Positions 24,490 to 36,873 are shown, counted from the stretch's first letter. The stretch is DNA of 64,000 nt from Paragonimus westermani (GCA_008508345.1 QNGE01003758.1:1-64000); one strand, 5' to 3'. Notes: generated from the sequence alone by a model not told the origin. Program-made: numbers and translations.

Positions 24490-25804
24490 CTTGACGCCGC
24501 AACTTGCGACCTCCGCCCCCTGTCAAATTCCGCTGCTTGAGAGGGTGTTTGGAAGATTCCACCATCGGGAAGTTTGACTTATTCGTTTGCTTAGTGCGGG
24601 GTTTGGAAGACGGGAATAGGCGCTGTGTTATGGGGTTACTGAAGGAAATATTTATAGGGGTGATCCAAACTGATTCTTTCTGAGTTGCAGGAGGTGGCCC
24701 TAGCAGACTGCTTCCGTTCCAAATTCTTGGGGAGGAAGAGTCTTCTGCTGGACAGTTTGGTCGGTTTCGGGGTGGGTAACTCTGAGGGCAGTTTCTGCGC
24801 GGTGTGGGTACCTTCAATGATCGTGCCTGTGTCTGGGACGCCGGTCGGTGGAACGGCCATGTAGACGGTGCCTCCGCTTTCCACAACAGGCACAGGCACA
24901 GGGTCTGAGGGGCTACTTCGACTTTAGTCTCCAGTCGTAGCTTCTGGTCTGCCATCATTTGTGTCTTGGTCTTAGTCCGCTGTTTGCGTCTGGCTCTCTC
25001 TTGCCGGGAGCGGTCGAAAGATATGCCTTTCAGATAGGCGTTGGCGGGCTTCAAAGCCTCTGTTTTTCCCACCACTACCTCGGGGCTGAGCATGGCTGGC
25101 AAAGTTACCAAAAGGCCCTGACATTTTGGTAGTCTTGGCCCGCAGCCTGCTCGCAAGTATCAGGTTTGTGGCATCCGGGGAGATGGGAGTCACTAGGACT
25201 GTTTCAACTAGCTCGCTTAAAGAAGAGGTTGGAGGGAAGCTGCCCCACAAAACAACTCTCTGTTCCCTGAGAGCTTCTTCCTTCATTTTTACTGCCGCAT
25301 CCTCTATATGTGCAGTTGATAGGACAACTGATTTCTTCGTGATTGCAACACCGGGGAGAGCAAGCGCTATATGCTCATTAAGAGAGTGTCATACCAGTTT
25401 CATTTCGGACAGAGTTCGTTGGTAGTCCTCCATCTTACTCCCCATTAAGGAAATGGAAGGTGATACGGAGCTAAGAAGAGCCCCGCATTTACAGTCGCTG
25501 GTTTTCTGCGTCAATCTGCTGAACGTGTTGCGTGTGTAAGGCCAGTCAGCTGCGTTACGGTGCCTCGGCTTTCGTTGAACCTGCAACTCATGCAGATGTG
25601 AATGAGAGATGAAGGCGCTAGCTGTTTGTACTGCTGTTCGTTGAGACCAGTGCACTTGAAGTGATACCACTTCTGACACTGGTGGTACTGCACGCCCTTT
25701 TGTACGGACATTTTGCATCCATACTGGCCGCAGACGCTTGCTGCTACAGACTGTGTCTGCTTAGTATCAGCATTGCTAGATCTGACGCGGTTCACTGTCA
25801 GCAA
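24490..25804 (-). pseudogene. CR1 ORF1 protein with PHD-like zinc finger (frameshifted)
   Basis: This is the nucleic-acid-binding ORF1 product of the CR1-like element. Near the start (MLTVNRVRSSN, ATG at 25804) a cysteine/histidine cluster reads CGQYGCKM, YHQCQKWYHFKCTGL and HICMSC. That is the C4-H-C3 spacing of a PHD-type finger, known in ORF1 proteins of some CR1/jockey elements. The middle part (VVLWGSFP and ALKPANAYLKGISFDRS, ~25.0-25.25 kb) resembles the next conserved ORF1 region, and a Pro/Lys-rich tail follows. At least two frameshifts split it. No ORF1 counterpart was found for copy 1. Confidence 0.6.
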
Positions 25805-25830
25805 GGATGAGTAATATGCAATATAGGACA

Positions 25831-26309
25831 GTTAGTTTTCCGTGATTCAAAAAAACAAAACACACGATAAAGCGTGGAAAAAAATCGGATACTAAGTAGT
25901 GCAAATAATTCAATAAATAACGATTTGTTGTTATTCTATAACGGATAGCAGTATTCTTACAGTTTTTGATGCACGCGGCACCAGTAGAACAGAAATATAA
26001 ATAGACAGTAACAACGAGGAAATTTGAACCAAATTTCGAGTTACCGGCGCAAAAGGTCGTTTGGTTCGCTCTGTCTAAACGCCACGCACGATCGTCTGAT
26101 TTGATTGCTCCGCGTTTTGTCGACCATGTGCAGTGACCTTTATGTCCTAAAAAAGTTGGAGCATTCGTGGCCTAAGTTTGACCAGTCCATTCAATAATCT
26201 GCGCTACCTCGTCTGTTCTCCTCTTCAGTTTTGGGTTAAACGATCGAGTGCTGTATAACACACGGTCCAATAGGCGTTCACATACTCTTGCCATATATTC
26301 GCGTTAATT
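25831..26309. other. No recognisable gene (AT-richer spacer)
   Basis: The sequence between the 5' end of CR1 copy 2 and the next CR1 3' tail shows no ORF or structure I can name. Confidence 0.4.
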
Positions 26310-26480
26310 CAGCGACTCCACGGTTATACACGGGTTTGAGGCAGGAGCTTGGAGTTCCCGGATCCCGTCAGTTTTCTCTGATAAGTTTCAGCGGATGTCT
26401 CTTGATCCGAAAAGCGACCACTGAAAACAGGACGCAGCACCACGCTTTGGTGTAGCACCGCTCTTAAAACTAACTCAGAA
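26310..26480 (-). repeat. CR1-like 3' tail fragment (copy 3)
   Basis: On the minus strand this matches the 3' tails of copies 1 and 2: AGAGCGGTGCTACACC, CCTGTTTTCA, GATCAAGAGACATCCGCTG and CTGCCTCAAACCC. Only the end is present, as expected of heavily 5'-truncated LINE copies. The bases from 26481 to 26680 are unassigned. Confidence 0.65.
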
Positions 26481-26684
26481 TAGTTAATCGATCGACGGAA
26501 TGAAGCGCACAGGTTCAGTCGTGAAACAGGACAAGTGTATGTTACTGTAGGGTGGGACTCTGAAACCGTACACTCAGAGGTTTCCAAACCTCATGTTACC
26601 GTGAGTCGGAAGTCGCAGGGAGAAGACGATGAATAAGTAAAAAAATTACTTGAAACAATCGATTCCTTAATCAGCTTGCAAAAG

Positions 26685-28730
26685 CAGTTATAGCACAGAA
26701 ACTGGTAGATGCATGCATTTCGTATTGACTGCTCAGTACCAAATTCACAATAACATGGATGGACTTCTTCATAACAAACGACTAGAGGGTTGGATAATCA
26801 ATAAGCGGGTTAGGATAAATCATCAGGTCAGTGGGAGGGTCAAGTTCACGAGCAGTTGTTTCTGAACACAGAGAGCTGTTTGAGTCGAGTAATTGCAACT
26901 GTTCAAGCAAACCTCAAGAATCTCGGGTTAGAATGACGCAACAGGATTCAGAATGCACAAGATGGATCGATAGCATGACCGGTGGTCAGGAGGTGTCTAG
27001 CGACTGAGAAACCTGGCTGTTTACGCGCTTCAGCAACACTGCTATTTTCCGGTAACAGGGACTTCTGTACCCAATTTGGTAGATGTTCCTTCATTCAGAA
27101 GCTCGGGTATCTCTCGGTTCTGCCTATGTAACTTTCTCCGCAGTTACTTATAAATTGGTAAACACAATGTAAATTGGCACCGATAGGCTTATCTCCTTTG
27201 ACTGAAGGCACTGATAGATTCTGAGTCCGAGGGATTACACGGAGTTCGGCTGCATTGAACGTTCGTTTAATTGAGTTTCTTAATCGCTGTGTTGTTTGGT
27301 GCATGATAAAATCACCCCTAAATACAGCTCTATGCAGACTCGCTTTTTTCTACAGTGACCACCTACTTGGGTGGTACTTTTTGTCTACTGTGTCTCCCTA
27401 TGAACCTTCTTGGGTAACCATTTGATTGCAGGACAGAGGTAATCAGGTCTAGTTCCTCCGCGAGGCTGTCGGGCGCACAGATTCGCCTTGCTCGTGTGAA
27501 CAGAGTATTCACTAGTGCTCGCTTGTATTGGATCGGTGTGAAACTGCTAAAGTTTAGGTATTGACCTGACCATGTGGTTTCCTATTAACGGTTCTTCTAA
27601 CCGAGCCATCTTCCCGAAGACTTATTAGGATATCTAGAAATGGCAGACCTTTAAATTAGGATGACAATTATTTAGACGTTGCACCAGGTTGTCTATCATC
27701 TGTTTAGATCGGCTGAAAATCAATGTGTCATCTAAGTAACGCTAGTAATATGATAAGTTTCCTATCTCCGTAGCTGGTTGTTGCTCGATTTTTAGCATGA
27801 AAAAATCTGGTAAGCTGGGACCTAGTGGACTTCTCATGACTACTCCGTCTATCTGATGGTAGGACTGCTCAAGAAAACGAAAACTGACATTCCCAGTACA
27901 GAGCAGCAAAGTTTCCTTCAGTGTGTCGGTAGGAAGTGGCAACGAAGTGCGACTAATTTCCACGAGATCACAAATGTAGTCTACGGTTTCATGCAGCGGG
28001 ACATTTGTGAAGGTGACTGCACATCTATAGAGCACATCAGTTCGTTCGCAAGGTTGATTCTGTCCAGGTCACTGATCACTTCAAAGGAATCTTTGATGGA
28101 CTATGTCTGAGATTTCTGTTTAACCGGGGTCAGAATAGTGACCAGTCAGCGTGCTAATTTGTGGTAAGGTAAGTTTGTCATTGCCAAAATTGGCCTAAGC
28201 AGCATCCCAGACTTGTGAGCCTTTGGTAGGCCGCAACGTTGAAGTGTTGACGATCCGCACAGCTTAATAGACTTATACGTTACTTCATCAATAATCCGCA
28301 TCTACAAGAGCAGCTGAAGATGTCGTCCTATGCGGTTCTCTATTTCGTTAATGATGTCCACTCTCTCTGTTCACCGAAACTTTGACTGGCCATCTAATAA
28401 TGCTAACATCTTCTGTACATACGCATCCTTGTCTAGAATGACGGCCCCAGAACCCTTATCAGACTTAAGTATAGCCAGGTTTTTTACTTAAGTTCTCTTA
28501 CCGATTGCAGGTGTTGCCTCGTGATTGGAGCCCTGGTAAACCCGTAAGCTATATCGGTGAACTTAGTCTTTAACCAACCTAGATTGTCAGCAATAGATGG
28601 GCAAAGATCAGACAACTGATCCATAAGATTCTCAAGCTGCGTTCAAATGCAGATACGATCAGCCAAACGTGATGTTATTTTATAGCAAAGACCAAAGATT
28701 CTAGTTGCAATTGGAAACATTCTTTTCCCG
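26685..28730 (-). mobile_element. Penelope-like element 2 with mirrored 3' end
   Basis: The minus-strand PLE body has RT motifs and a GIY-YIG nuclease. Its last ~410 bp (26685-27094, end of the nuclease plus 3' UTR) is repeated in opposite orientation at 29043-29457, beyond the element's 5' side. PLEs are known for partial tandem or inverted copies flanking the body (pLTRs). Between 28731 and 29042 there is no clear coding. Confidence 0.7.
27060..28730 (-). pseudogene. PLE polyprotein: RT plus GIY-YIG endonuclease (multiple stops)
   Basis: Reading down the minus strand, the N-terminal block has NLAILKSDKGSGAVILDKDAY-like sequence near 28.45 kb and CGLPKAHKSGMLLRPI near 28.22 kb. The palm follows with TFTNVPLHETVDYI, then SYHQIDGVVMRSPLGPS (one Gly to Arg in the GSPLGP box). 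RYLDDTLIF carries the catalytic YLDD (27727-27738) and follows an in-frame stop. The thumb/linker is decayed. The nuclease then starts with LHCVYQFISNCGESYIGRTER near 27.1 kb and continues, after a stop, as HLPNWVQKSLLPENSS and VARHLLTTGHAID. Stops and frameshifts occur throughout, so the element is dead, but every PLE landmark is present. Confidence 0.75.
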
Positions 28731-29042
28731 TCAAAAAGTTGAATAAAGAAGACAGTAGGCTGATATTGCACGATTTATGTCCGGACAAATTTCGCTGCAT
28801 CTTCACGAGTGCATACTACAGACCATTTATACATCAGTATGAGAAAGAGAACAAGATACCAGAGAAAACCAATTGTCAGAGTGCACAGTCACTGTCACCA
28901 CCAAGGTAGCGACAACCCTACAAACAGTTGTTTCTGAATACAAAACACGGGTTTGACCTTTCGGATTGCAATCGCTTCGGCATAACGCAGTGTTCGCCTG
29001 TGTGACGTTGAGTAGATAACGCAACAAATCCAGCTGTACTAA

Positions 29043-29457
29043 ATGAAGAAACATCTACCAAATTGGGTACAGAAGTCCCTGTTACCGGAAAATAGCAGTG
29101 TTGCTGAAGCGCGTAAACAGCCAGGTTTCTCAGTCGCTAGACACCTCCTGACCACCGGTCATGCTATCGATCCATCTTGTGCATTCTGAATCCTGTTGCG
29201 TCATTCTAACCCGAGATTCTTGAGGTTTGCTTGAACAGTTGCAATTACTCGACTCAAAACAGCTCTCTGTGTTCAGAAACAACTGCTCGTGAACTTGACC
29301 CTCCCACTGACCTGATGATTTATCCTAACCCGCTTATTGATTATCCAACCCTCTAGTCGTTTGTTATGAAGAAGTCCATCCATGTTATTGTGAATTTGGT
29401 ACTGAGCAGTCAATACGAAATGCATGCATCTACCACTTTCTGTGTTCAAACTGCTCA
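29043..29457 (+). repeat. Inverted 5'-truncated copy of the PLE 3' end
   Basis: This mirrors 26685-27094 (27061 pairs with 29076; a one-base offset appears toward 26700/29438). It includes the C-terminal nuclease coding part (HLPNWVQKSLLPENSS) and the 3' tail that also occurs at 21265-21400. Both arms share the same internal stop after DPSCAF, so they descend from one already-damaged copy. Confidence 0.85.
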
Positions 29458-30537
29458 GTTCAATTTATTTTAATGACTTACTCACCGTTCGCAACAGACT
29501 TCTACGTTTCGATTAGGGGTTGCTTGGGATCTGGACGTGAGATCACCTCAAGCACAACCTCACAGCAGCCGCCAGAGAAGAAGAGAATGTGATGGCGGAA
29601 ATTCCAGTCGACCTCCAGAATTCAAACAAGCGTTAGACTGGTTAGGCGGCGTTCCTAACGCTAATAGCTCAACATTGTTATCCTAGTGGGTGTAACATAC
29701 AACAGTAGAGATCGCGCGGATTCATTACACGGCTGCGAGTAGAACTGCGATACCCATGCCGGCACACTAACTTTGATGTTAATGGTTTGTAGTAAGTTTA
29801 CATTCACAAGGTAACGTGAACCGGCGCGGTGGTACTGGCAAGGCAACTCCCACGTGGCGCGGAGTTTAGAATTTTGGGGACATCCAAGATGATCTCACTA
29901 CACTCCGTATTGTTTGCAACATATTCATTTATGCGGTTAAACTGTATTAACGACGAATTTATTACGTCCATTGCGTGGTCATTCACCACTACACGAAACC
30001 AAAAACGGAACCTGCCTGGCACAGGCAGGAAAGGAACTAGATATCCGAAAGGAACAGAAGAATCGAAGACGGACAGTCAGCTTCATAGGAAAGCAGATTA
30101 CCACAAAAACTCGACGAGGAAATCGAAAGAGTGACAAAACTAATGGAAGACGTAAGATGATTCGAACAAAATGAAGGGGATGAGAAAAGGAAACCGATAA
30201 AACTAACAAAACGAATGAATTAGAATGAAAAGGAAGTCACGAGTACAAAATGTTAGACATACCAAACAAGAAAAAATGGCGAGAAAATTCCGAATGTTAA
30301 AGTGTAAACAATTGACAGGAAAGGTATCGGGATTATTTCCCTAATATGAACACATCACAAAGTTCAATGAACGGCTTGGAACGAACTAGGCATAAACATG
30401 GGTGGCGATGATCACCCATCATGTAACATACAGATGAAGATACTACTTGTCGGCACATATTTGCCAGAGTGATGGTGGCAACAGTGTTGTTCTTTTGCCT
30501 CTAGCCATGTTAATCTAGCTGGTTTGTAGTCCACCGG
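29458..30537. other. No recognisable gene
   Basis: Only short ORFs are present (for example 29829-30134 plus). A GA/A-rich stretch lies around 30.03-30.25 kb. Nothing further could be supported. Confidence 0.35.
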
Positions 30538-31104
30538 TACAGTGAACTGTCGAGATTTTGGTCTATGGGGATTTTGGACCGCTTGGATTTTGAACTTTCG
30601 GGATCACGAAATGTCGAGATTTACCTATACACACTCTCTTATTCCCGATACTACTAACGATGCAGTGAATGGTGTAATGTGGTTGTAGGGGTTTAGATGA
30701 CAAACATGTACAGGCAGAAGTGCGAGATGCTGAAAACAGCAAATTAGTGGGGAACATTTTGCCAGTGGCCAATCACGTCAGCGAATTGCAATACGAACCC
30801 GTTCAGACTTCTAATGAAGTGGCGGACACTGACCAGTTTGCCGGCCAATTCTACCACACTTTGTGGGCTAGTTTCATTTGATAAATCTATTGTGACATTA
30901 AAATGACTTTCATTCACCTGCTGACGATACTTATTGCGTCCGCTCAATTGGCTTTTCCAATGCATCTCATATGGTTGGATTTTCGATTTTCGTTTTGGAG
31001 TCTGTGGTATTATATAACAGATTTGGTTTAGCATTATTCTGTCTAGTGATATCAAGCTGTTGATAACTTGTATCGTTTCCTGCAGCCCACAATTCTCAGC
31101 TAGC
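30538..31104 (+). repeat. Dispersed repeat, copy 1 of 2
   Basis: This aligns with 31291-31840 from TACAGTGAACTGTCG to CTAGC at an estimated near-90 percent identity with small indels. The family is unknown; no coding potential is conserved between the two. Confidence 0.75.
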
Positions 31105-31290
31105 GTGAACCTGACTATCCTTGAAGTCAAGGTCAAGGTAAGTGAAGTCACCATTTATAGAATTGGCAACAACACTGCCTTGATATGTTTGTTTACGGTG
31201 CTTTCAAACATATAAGCGTAAACATGTATACGTGTACCTACCTTCGAAAATCCATAAGAATTCCTAAATTCTATTCACCCAATTAAATTN

Positions 31291-31840
31291 TACAGTGAAC
31301 TGTCGACATTTTGGTCTATGGGGATTTTGGACCGCCTGAATTTTGAACTTTCTGGATCATGAACTGTCGAGATTTATCTATACACATTCTCTTATTCCCG
31401 AAACTACTAATGATGCAGTGAATGGTGTAATGTGGTGGCGAGGGGGCTAGATGACAAACATGTACAGGCGGAGGTGCGAGATGGTGATAACAGCAATGTA
31501 ATGGCCAATCCCATTAGCGACTTGCAATACGAACCCATTCAGACTTATAATGAAGTGGCGGACACTGGCCAGTGTGCTGGCCATTTCTACCACAAGTCTT
31601 GGGCTAGTTTCATTTGATAAATCTATTGTGACATTGAAATGACTTTCGTTAACCTGCTGACGATACTTCTAGCGTCTGCTCTATTGACTTTTCCAATGCA
31701 TCTCATATGGTTGAATTGTCGAGTTTCGTTTTGGAGTCTGTAGTGTTATATAACAGATTCGTTTTAGCACTACTTTGTTTAGTTTTATCAGGCTGTTGGT
31801 GACTTGTATCGTTTCCTGCAGCCCATAATTCTCTGCTAGC
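31291..31840 (+). repeat. Dispersed repeat, copy 2 of 2, starting at an N
   Basis: It begins at the base after the N at 31290, so a contig edge falls exactly at the repeat start. Unlike the other N junctions, the two copies are diverged, so they are separate genomic copies rather than an uncollapsed overlap. Confidence 0.75.
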
Positions 31841-33402
31841 TGTGGTCAGCACACATTAATAACTAATGCCCAAATCTAACTATTTACAACAGTGATGGGT
31901 ACACCGTGAACGTTTTATTTATAAATCAAATAGCCATGGCATGGGGGGATTGGAAACAGCCAAGCAAGGGAAGCTCTCATACAGTGATAACGCTCATGTT
32001 GATAGGGGCGTGGATAAGCACGCGGACGCGGTGAGTGGGTCGTGTTGATGGGGCACGATCACATGGATGTGACGTGTGGCTGACGCCCTTTTGTCCGTCG
32101 ACTTGGTGCGTGCTGAAGCGTTCACCGTCCGACGGGCGACGTGGGAAGTTTTGTCTTGTTACCCATGTGTGTCGCTTCACCTATGGAAATCCTCGACAAA
32201 TCCCCGTGTGAGTGCATGTGTGTGTGCAACATCGATACCCGCAGCGTTGATGGAGTGGGGCTGGCCGTCCGCTAGGTGGGTGAATGTGTGACACCAATCG
32301 GGGCCTGTGTGCGAAGTTTTAACCGGGGCTATCGGATCACGCGCAAGCCTGTGAAGCGCGTGGTGTGGGTCTTTAGCCTTGAGAGTTGCCGACAGGAAGC
32401 TTGCTTGGTTGAGACAGTTAAAGTCTACTGACCAAATGAGGGGGCGAATGGATGGCTAAGATTGGGCCACCCCGTTTGGTGCATGGCACAGGGCCGTTAC
32501 AAACCAAACGCGGTACAGTCGTTAACCTTCTCAATTAATGTCGGCAGCACTGTTATCGAATCAACCAGGGTTCGGCAGGCTGACTGGTCTAGGCGGTTTA
32601 ACAAGCCACGATTCCAGTTGCCAAAACTCGATCGCGAATCAGGGGTCTATCGACGCGATTGTCCTCAAAGCTCACTATATTTTGACTTGGGCCTGAGTGA
32701 TAAGGTACAGGTCGTGTGAACTCCTTGAAATCTCCTATGTTGACCACACTCAAAGTTCGCGCATGTACCGAGCACGAAGAGATAACGCGTGATTTGGTGG
32801 GTTATTTTAAGACAACTTGAATCGGTACGAATGACTCGCGCTTACTGTGAGCCACGTACAACCGTGGCACAAGGATTGTTTATTCAGAAAATCGACACAG
32901 GGGATATATGATTCAACACCACCTCGAACACACCCACTTGCACATAACAGCAATCCTGGGACGTCACAGTGTCGTCTGCCCTTTGGATTCACAACAACAG
33001 TTTCCAAAACCACGCCCATGCATGAAAAGCATTACTTACTGTCGGAGTGCACTCCAGTGTTTCCTCGTTTATTTTGCCCAGGTTACTGCAACAACTGACT
33101 ACCCACGGGTAGTACAATGTGGACGTTCAACTTCACTACATTAGCGAAAGCGGTTCAGTCGTGGATGGGGAACGCATGAGCGTGCATAACACGTCTCTGG
33201 TCGCTGCACACAGTCTGTATATAGCTGACTATATGTAGTTCACAGTGGTGATAGCAGACGAGAAAGCTTGAATTGCAGGCTTTATACAGACGAACATCAA
33301 TGATTACCGAAATAGTACATCCGCATGATTGGACATTTCTTGAATCCGCCATTGAAGCACTCGATTAAAGAACCCGGCAATAAGTGTTTAGGTCAAAACA
33401 GC
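31841..33402. other. No recognisable gene
   Basis: A GC-richer part (31.97-32.40 kb) contains overlapping ORFs on both strands (31977-32180 minus; 32076-32291 plus), and 32847-33144 plus has short ORFs. None resembles a known family. Confidence 0.35.
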
Positions 33403-34529
33403 GATAAAATGCCGCAACGTTACGCACACCCACATTTTATCGAAGGCCTAACTGATTAAAGAGTGTAACACAAACAGTTCTACGTTATTACATGGTTCAC
33501 TGTTGAGAGAACTAATTGATGAGATGGAAAGAAGAACTGCGTAAGTGACTGGCTTGCTTCATAGAACTGAACATAGCGCATAAAGCAGTGGAACACTGGC
33601 AGGTAATAAGATTTTGTGATATCTCCTCGATGGTATAAATGTCTAACTACGATGACTGAAAATTAGTCTAACAGATTTGATAAGTTACGGGAAACCAGAC
33701 TGAAAAAAATTTGAACTCCAGCTGAACTCCAACCAGTGACAGGAACGTAGAGTGTGTTGCTTTATCGTGATACAAAAGTGCTTCTGTTTCTGAGCTTGCA
33801 GTTTGTCGAGGACTGGCTCGTTTTAATTTGTAATTTGTATAGCTATTTTTCAAGGCAGTCGGTAGCCGTTCTGTTACGGTCATAGCTCGGAATCGTGAAC
33901 ACTTATTGAGGTAATGATGACCGTCACATACTAGGAAAAGTAGAACATATCTTTGCTCTGGTTGGTGCATTTAATAAGCATCCAACATTCTCCTATATAC
34001 ATGACCTGTGCAGCTGCTATGTCTGCAAAGTCGCACACAAACTCAAAAAAATCTGGTAGGTGGGTCCTCTGGGATGCACCAGTTACATCCACACAGGCGC
34101 GCGGCAAACTGGATCGCAAGAATCACTGCCCGAATTCCATCGTCATACCACTGTGCCACCTCCTCGACACGTGGTGTCCGTTCACTTGCAGAGTTTCAAC
34201 ACAAGGCCTGGGTTGTGCTTATTCGTTACAGTGGTTAACTTGACGCTTTGCCTACCAATCGGAACTATTCAAGACGATAGATAGGAAATTCGTGTCGTTT
34301 TACGCCGAGTGTTTTTGGCAGCCATCCCTCGGCTGAATAAAGACTGAATAAAATTGAAATAACTTGTTCAACTGCAATAGACTCCTCTGTTCCGCTAGTT
34401 TCTGTGATTGTCTTGTTACGCAGGCAGGACTGTTCAACACTTAGGTTACTTGAAAACATGTATGAAAGCATTGTTACGATGAAACCCAATCTAACAAAAC
34501 TGGTCGCCAAAATGAAGACCTTGTTTGAT
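33403..34529 (+). repeat. 1.1-kb dispersed repeat, copy A (runs into gap)
   Basis: This aligns with 35727-36873 over its length, from GATAAAATG to GACCTTGTTTGAT, at an estimated mid-80s percent identity. Near its end is GACTGAATAAAATTGAAATA, resembling a polyadenylation-type 3' end. It stops exactly at the gap. Confidence 0.75.
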
Positions 34530-34801
34530 NNNNNNNNNNNNNNNNNNNNNNNNNNNNNNNNNNNNNNNNNNNNNNNNNNNNNNNNNNNNNNNNNNNNNNN
34601 NNNNNNNNNNNNNNNNNNNNNNNNNNNNNNNNNNNNNNNNNNNNNNNNNNNNNNNNNNNNNNNNNNNNNNNNNNNNNNNNNNNNNNNNNNNNNNNNNNNN
34701 NNNNNNNNNNNNNNNNNNNNNNNNNNNNNNNNNNNNNNNNNNNNNNNNNNNNNNNNNNNNNNNNNNNNNNNNNNNNNNNNNNNNNNNNNNNNNNNNNNNN
34801 N
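34530..34801. other. Assembly gap (272 N)
   Basis: A run of N lies between the end of repeat copy A and the RTE fragment. ORFs that seem to cross it are artefacts of translating N. Confidence 0.99.
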
Positions 34802-35402
34802 AGCGAATCGTAGAAATCCCTGTGTTGCCGACGATCTGCGAAGCCCCGCATGCGCTCGCCCTGTTTTCCCCACCAGTTGTGCTTAATTCCGCGAACACGC
34901 TCGACCAGTTGACGGCGGATAATCCGAAACGCAGCCTTCTTCGCTTCTTTGGTCGAGTTTATTGTGGATGTGGCGAACGTGGCAGTCTTCTCTCGTACCA
35001 AGTTGGAGATAGCCACGTTGTTGTCATCGAACCAGTCCGGGCGTTTCTTGCGCACCACACCGATCGTCCCGGTGGCCTGCGCACGTTCCACGTTCCACTC
35101 GTAAGCGTCTTGCGTCCACGGGCCTGTCTCCAGTTGGTCTTCTGGGTACTGAAACCTAGTTGCGCATTATATGCTCGGCGGCTCGTGATTGGGGGGAAGT
35201 ATGAGGGTGAATGTTTGACAGTAGCATGTTTTCGTCTATCCACCCTGCCATTTGCAACCGATAGGGCGACCCGGTTTACCCTGCGCGACGGCCGATGCAG
35301 TATGTTATTTTGTTTATCTTGTTTCATCATTTTATATATGGGCTTTGGATACTGCCGGGACGCCCAGACCTGTGCAGGAGAGCGATTAGGGCCCTCAACC
35401 AA
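34802..35402 (-). pseudogene. RTE-type LINE fragment with most of the endonuclease deleted
   Basis: On the minus strand, TLTSGTWNVRRPPGRSV (near 35.09 kb) matches the TWNVR start of an RTE endonuclease. Within a few codons the sequence jumps, in another frame, to KKRPDWFDDNNVAISNLVREK and then RMRGFADRRQHRDFYDS. That is the linker between endonuclease and RT in RTE elements. About 200 codons of nuclease are therefore missing. The RT itself would lie in the 272-bp gap and beyond, but repeat A follows, so at most a short part can be present. The upstream 35403-35726 may be the element's 5' UTR, since it holds no other gene. Confidence 0.65.
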
Positions 35403-35726
35403 AGCCTTTGCCTAAAAGCCTGAACCGCACGGCAGAAGCTGTGTCACACACACACAGACGCGACAGCATCAAACACCACTGTACACACGATCCTGGCAAC
35501 CAGACATACAGTCAGTCCAGGCAAAAACAGGCCCCTTCTCAACGAAGCCACAACATACAGTCGCCACGCACAACAAACGCACGCATCTGCTTTTTGTCTG
35601 GCTGCTCCCCTCCGACCAATCTGAAAAGGTTGAACCCACAAGGACCAAAGTCTTATTCAGCACAGCCCTCCGGATCAAAACAGCCCGCAAGCCTGACTAC
35701 TACGCCAAGGTAGCAGGAAAGGTCAG

Positions 35727-36873
35727 GATAAAATGCTACAACGTTACGCACACCCACATATCATCAAAGTCTTGACTGATTAAAGAGTGTAACACAAACA
35801 GATCTGTGTTATTCCTTGGCTCATTGTTGAGAGAACTAATTGTTGATATGGAAAGAAGAATTGCGTGGGTGACTGGCTTGCTTCATAGAACTAAACATAG
35901 CGCATGAAGCAGTGAAACACTGGCAGGTATTAAGATTTTGTAGTGCCTTCTCGATGGTGTAAGTGACTAACAAGGATGACTGATAAGTAGTTTGACAAAT
36001 TTACTAAGTTACGGGAGACATGAAACCTGAACCCCGGCTGAACTCCAACCAGCAACAGGAACGTAGAGTGTGTTGCCTTATCATTACACAAAAGTGTGCG
36101 GTTTTTGTATTGACAAATACCTAACCCGCTTCTGATCCTGGGCCTGCGGCTTGTCAAGGACTGGTTCGTTTTGAAGCGTAATTTTTATAGCCTTTTTTCA
36201 AAGCAGTCGGTAGCCGTCCTGCTACGGCCATAGCTGGGAATCGTGAACACTCATTTAGTTAATGATGACCGTCACATTCTAGGAAAAGTAGAACGTATCT
36301 TTGCTCTGGTTCGTCCATTATATGACCATCCAAAATTCTCCTGTATACATGACCTGTGCAGCTGCTATGTCTGTGAAGTCGCACGCAAACTCAAACAAAT
36401 TCTTGTAGGTGGGTCCTCGAGGATGCACCAGTTACGTTCACACAGGCGCGCGGCCAACTGGATCGCAAGAATCACCGCCTGAATTCCATCGTCATACCAC
36501 TGCGCCACCTCCTGTACAAGTGGTGTCCGTTCACTTGCAAAGTTTCAAAACAAGACCTGGGTTGCGCTAATTCGTTGCAGTGAACAAGTTGACGCTTTGC
36601 CTACCAAGCGGAACTCTTCAAGACGATGCTACTCAACCGATAAATAGGAAATTCGCATCGTTTTACGCCGAGTGTTTTGGCATCCATCCATCGGCTAAAT
36701 AAAGACTGAATAAAATTGAAATAACTTGTTTAGCTGCAATCGACTCCACTCTCCCGCTAATTTCTGTGATTGTCCTGTTCAACACTTAGGTTACTTGAAT
36801 CATGTAATAAAGCATTGTTACGGTGAACCTCAATGTACCAAAACTGGTCGCCGTAATGAAGACCTTGTTTGAT
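35727..36873 (+). repeat. 1.1-kb dispersed repeat, copy B
   Basis: This is a direct-orientation partner of 33403-34529; the RTE fragment lies between the two. The family is unknown. Because copy A ends at the gap, the true downstream limit of the repeat cannot be set from the pair. Bases 36874-37161 hold no gene. Confidence 0.75.

Larger units (their letters stand above)
21480..25830 (-). mobile_element. CR1-like non-LTR retrotransposon, copy 2 (ORF1 + ORF2)
   Basis: This minus-strand copy is complete in layout. ORF1 (25804 to ~24490) is followed by the endonuclease (24306 to ~23600), the RT (to ~21620) and the 3' tail to ~21480. It is clearly related to copy 1 but much more damaged. Its 3' end lies immediately beside the 3' tail of Penelope-like element 1. 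A third CR1 3' end (26310-26480, same strand) lies just beyond its 5' end, consistent with nested or serial insertions. Confidence 0.8.

Noticed and set aside
33403..36873. Reading the 1.1-kb repeat pair as LTRs of the RTE-containing segment
   Set aside because: RTE is a non-LTR element, its fragment is on the opposite strand, and no primer site, polypurine tract or TG...CA ends were seen.
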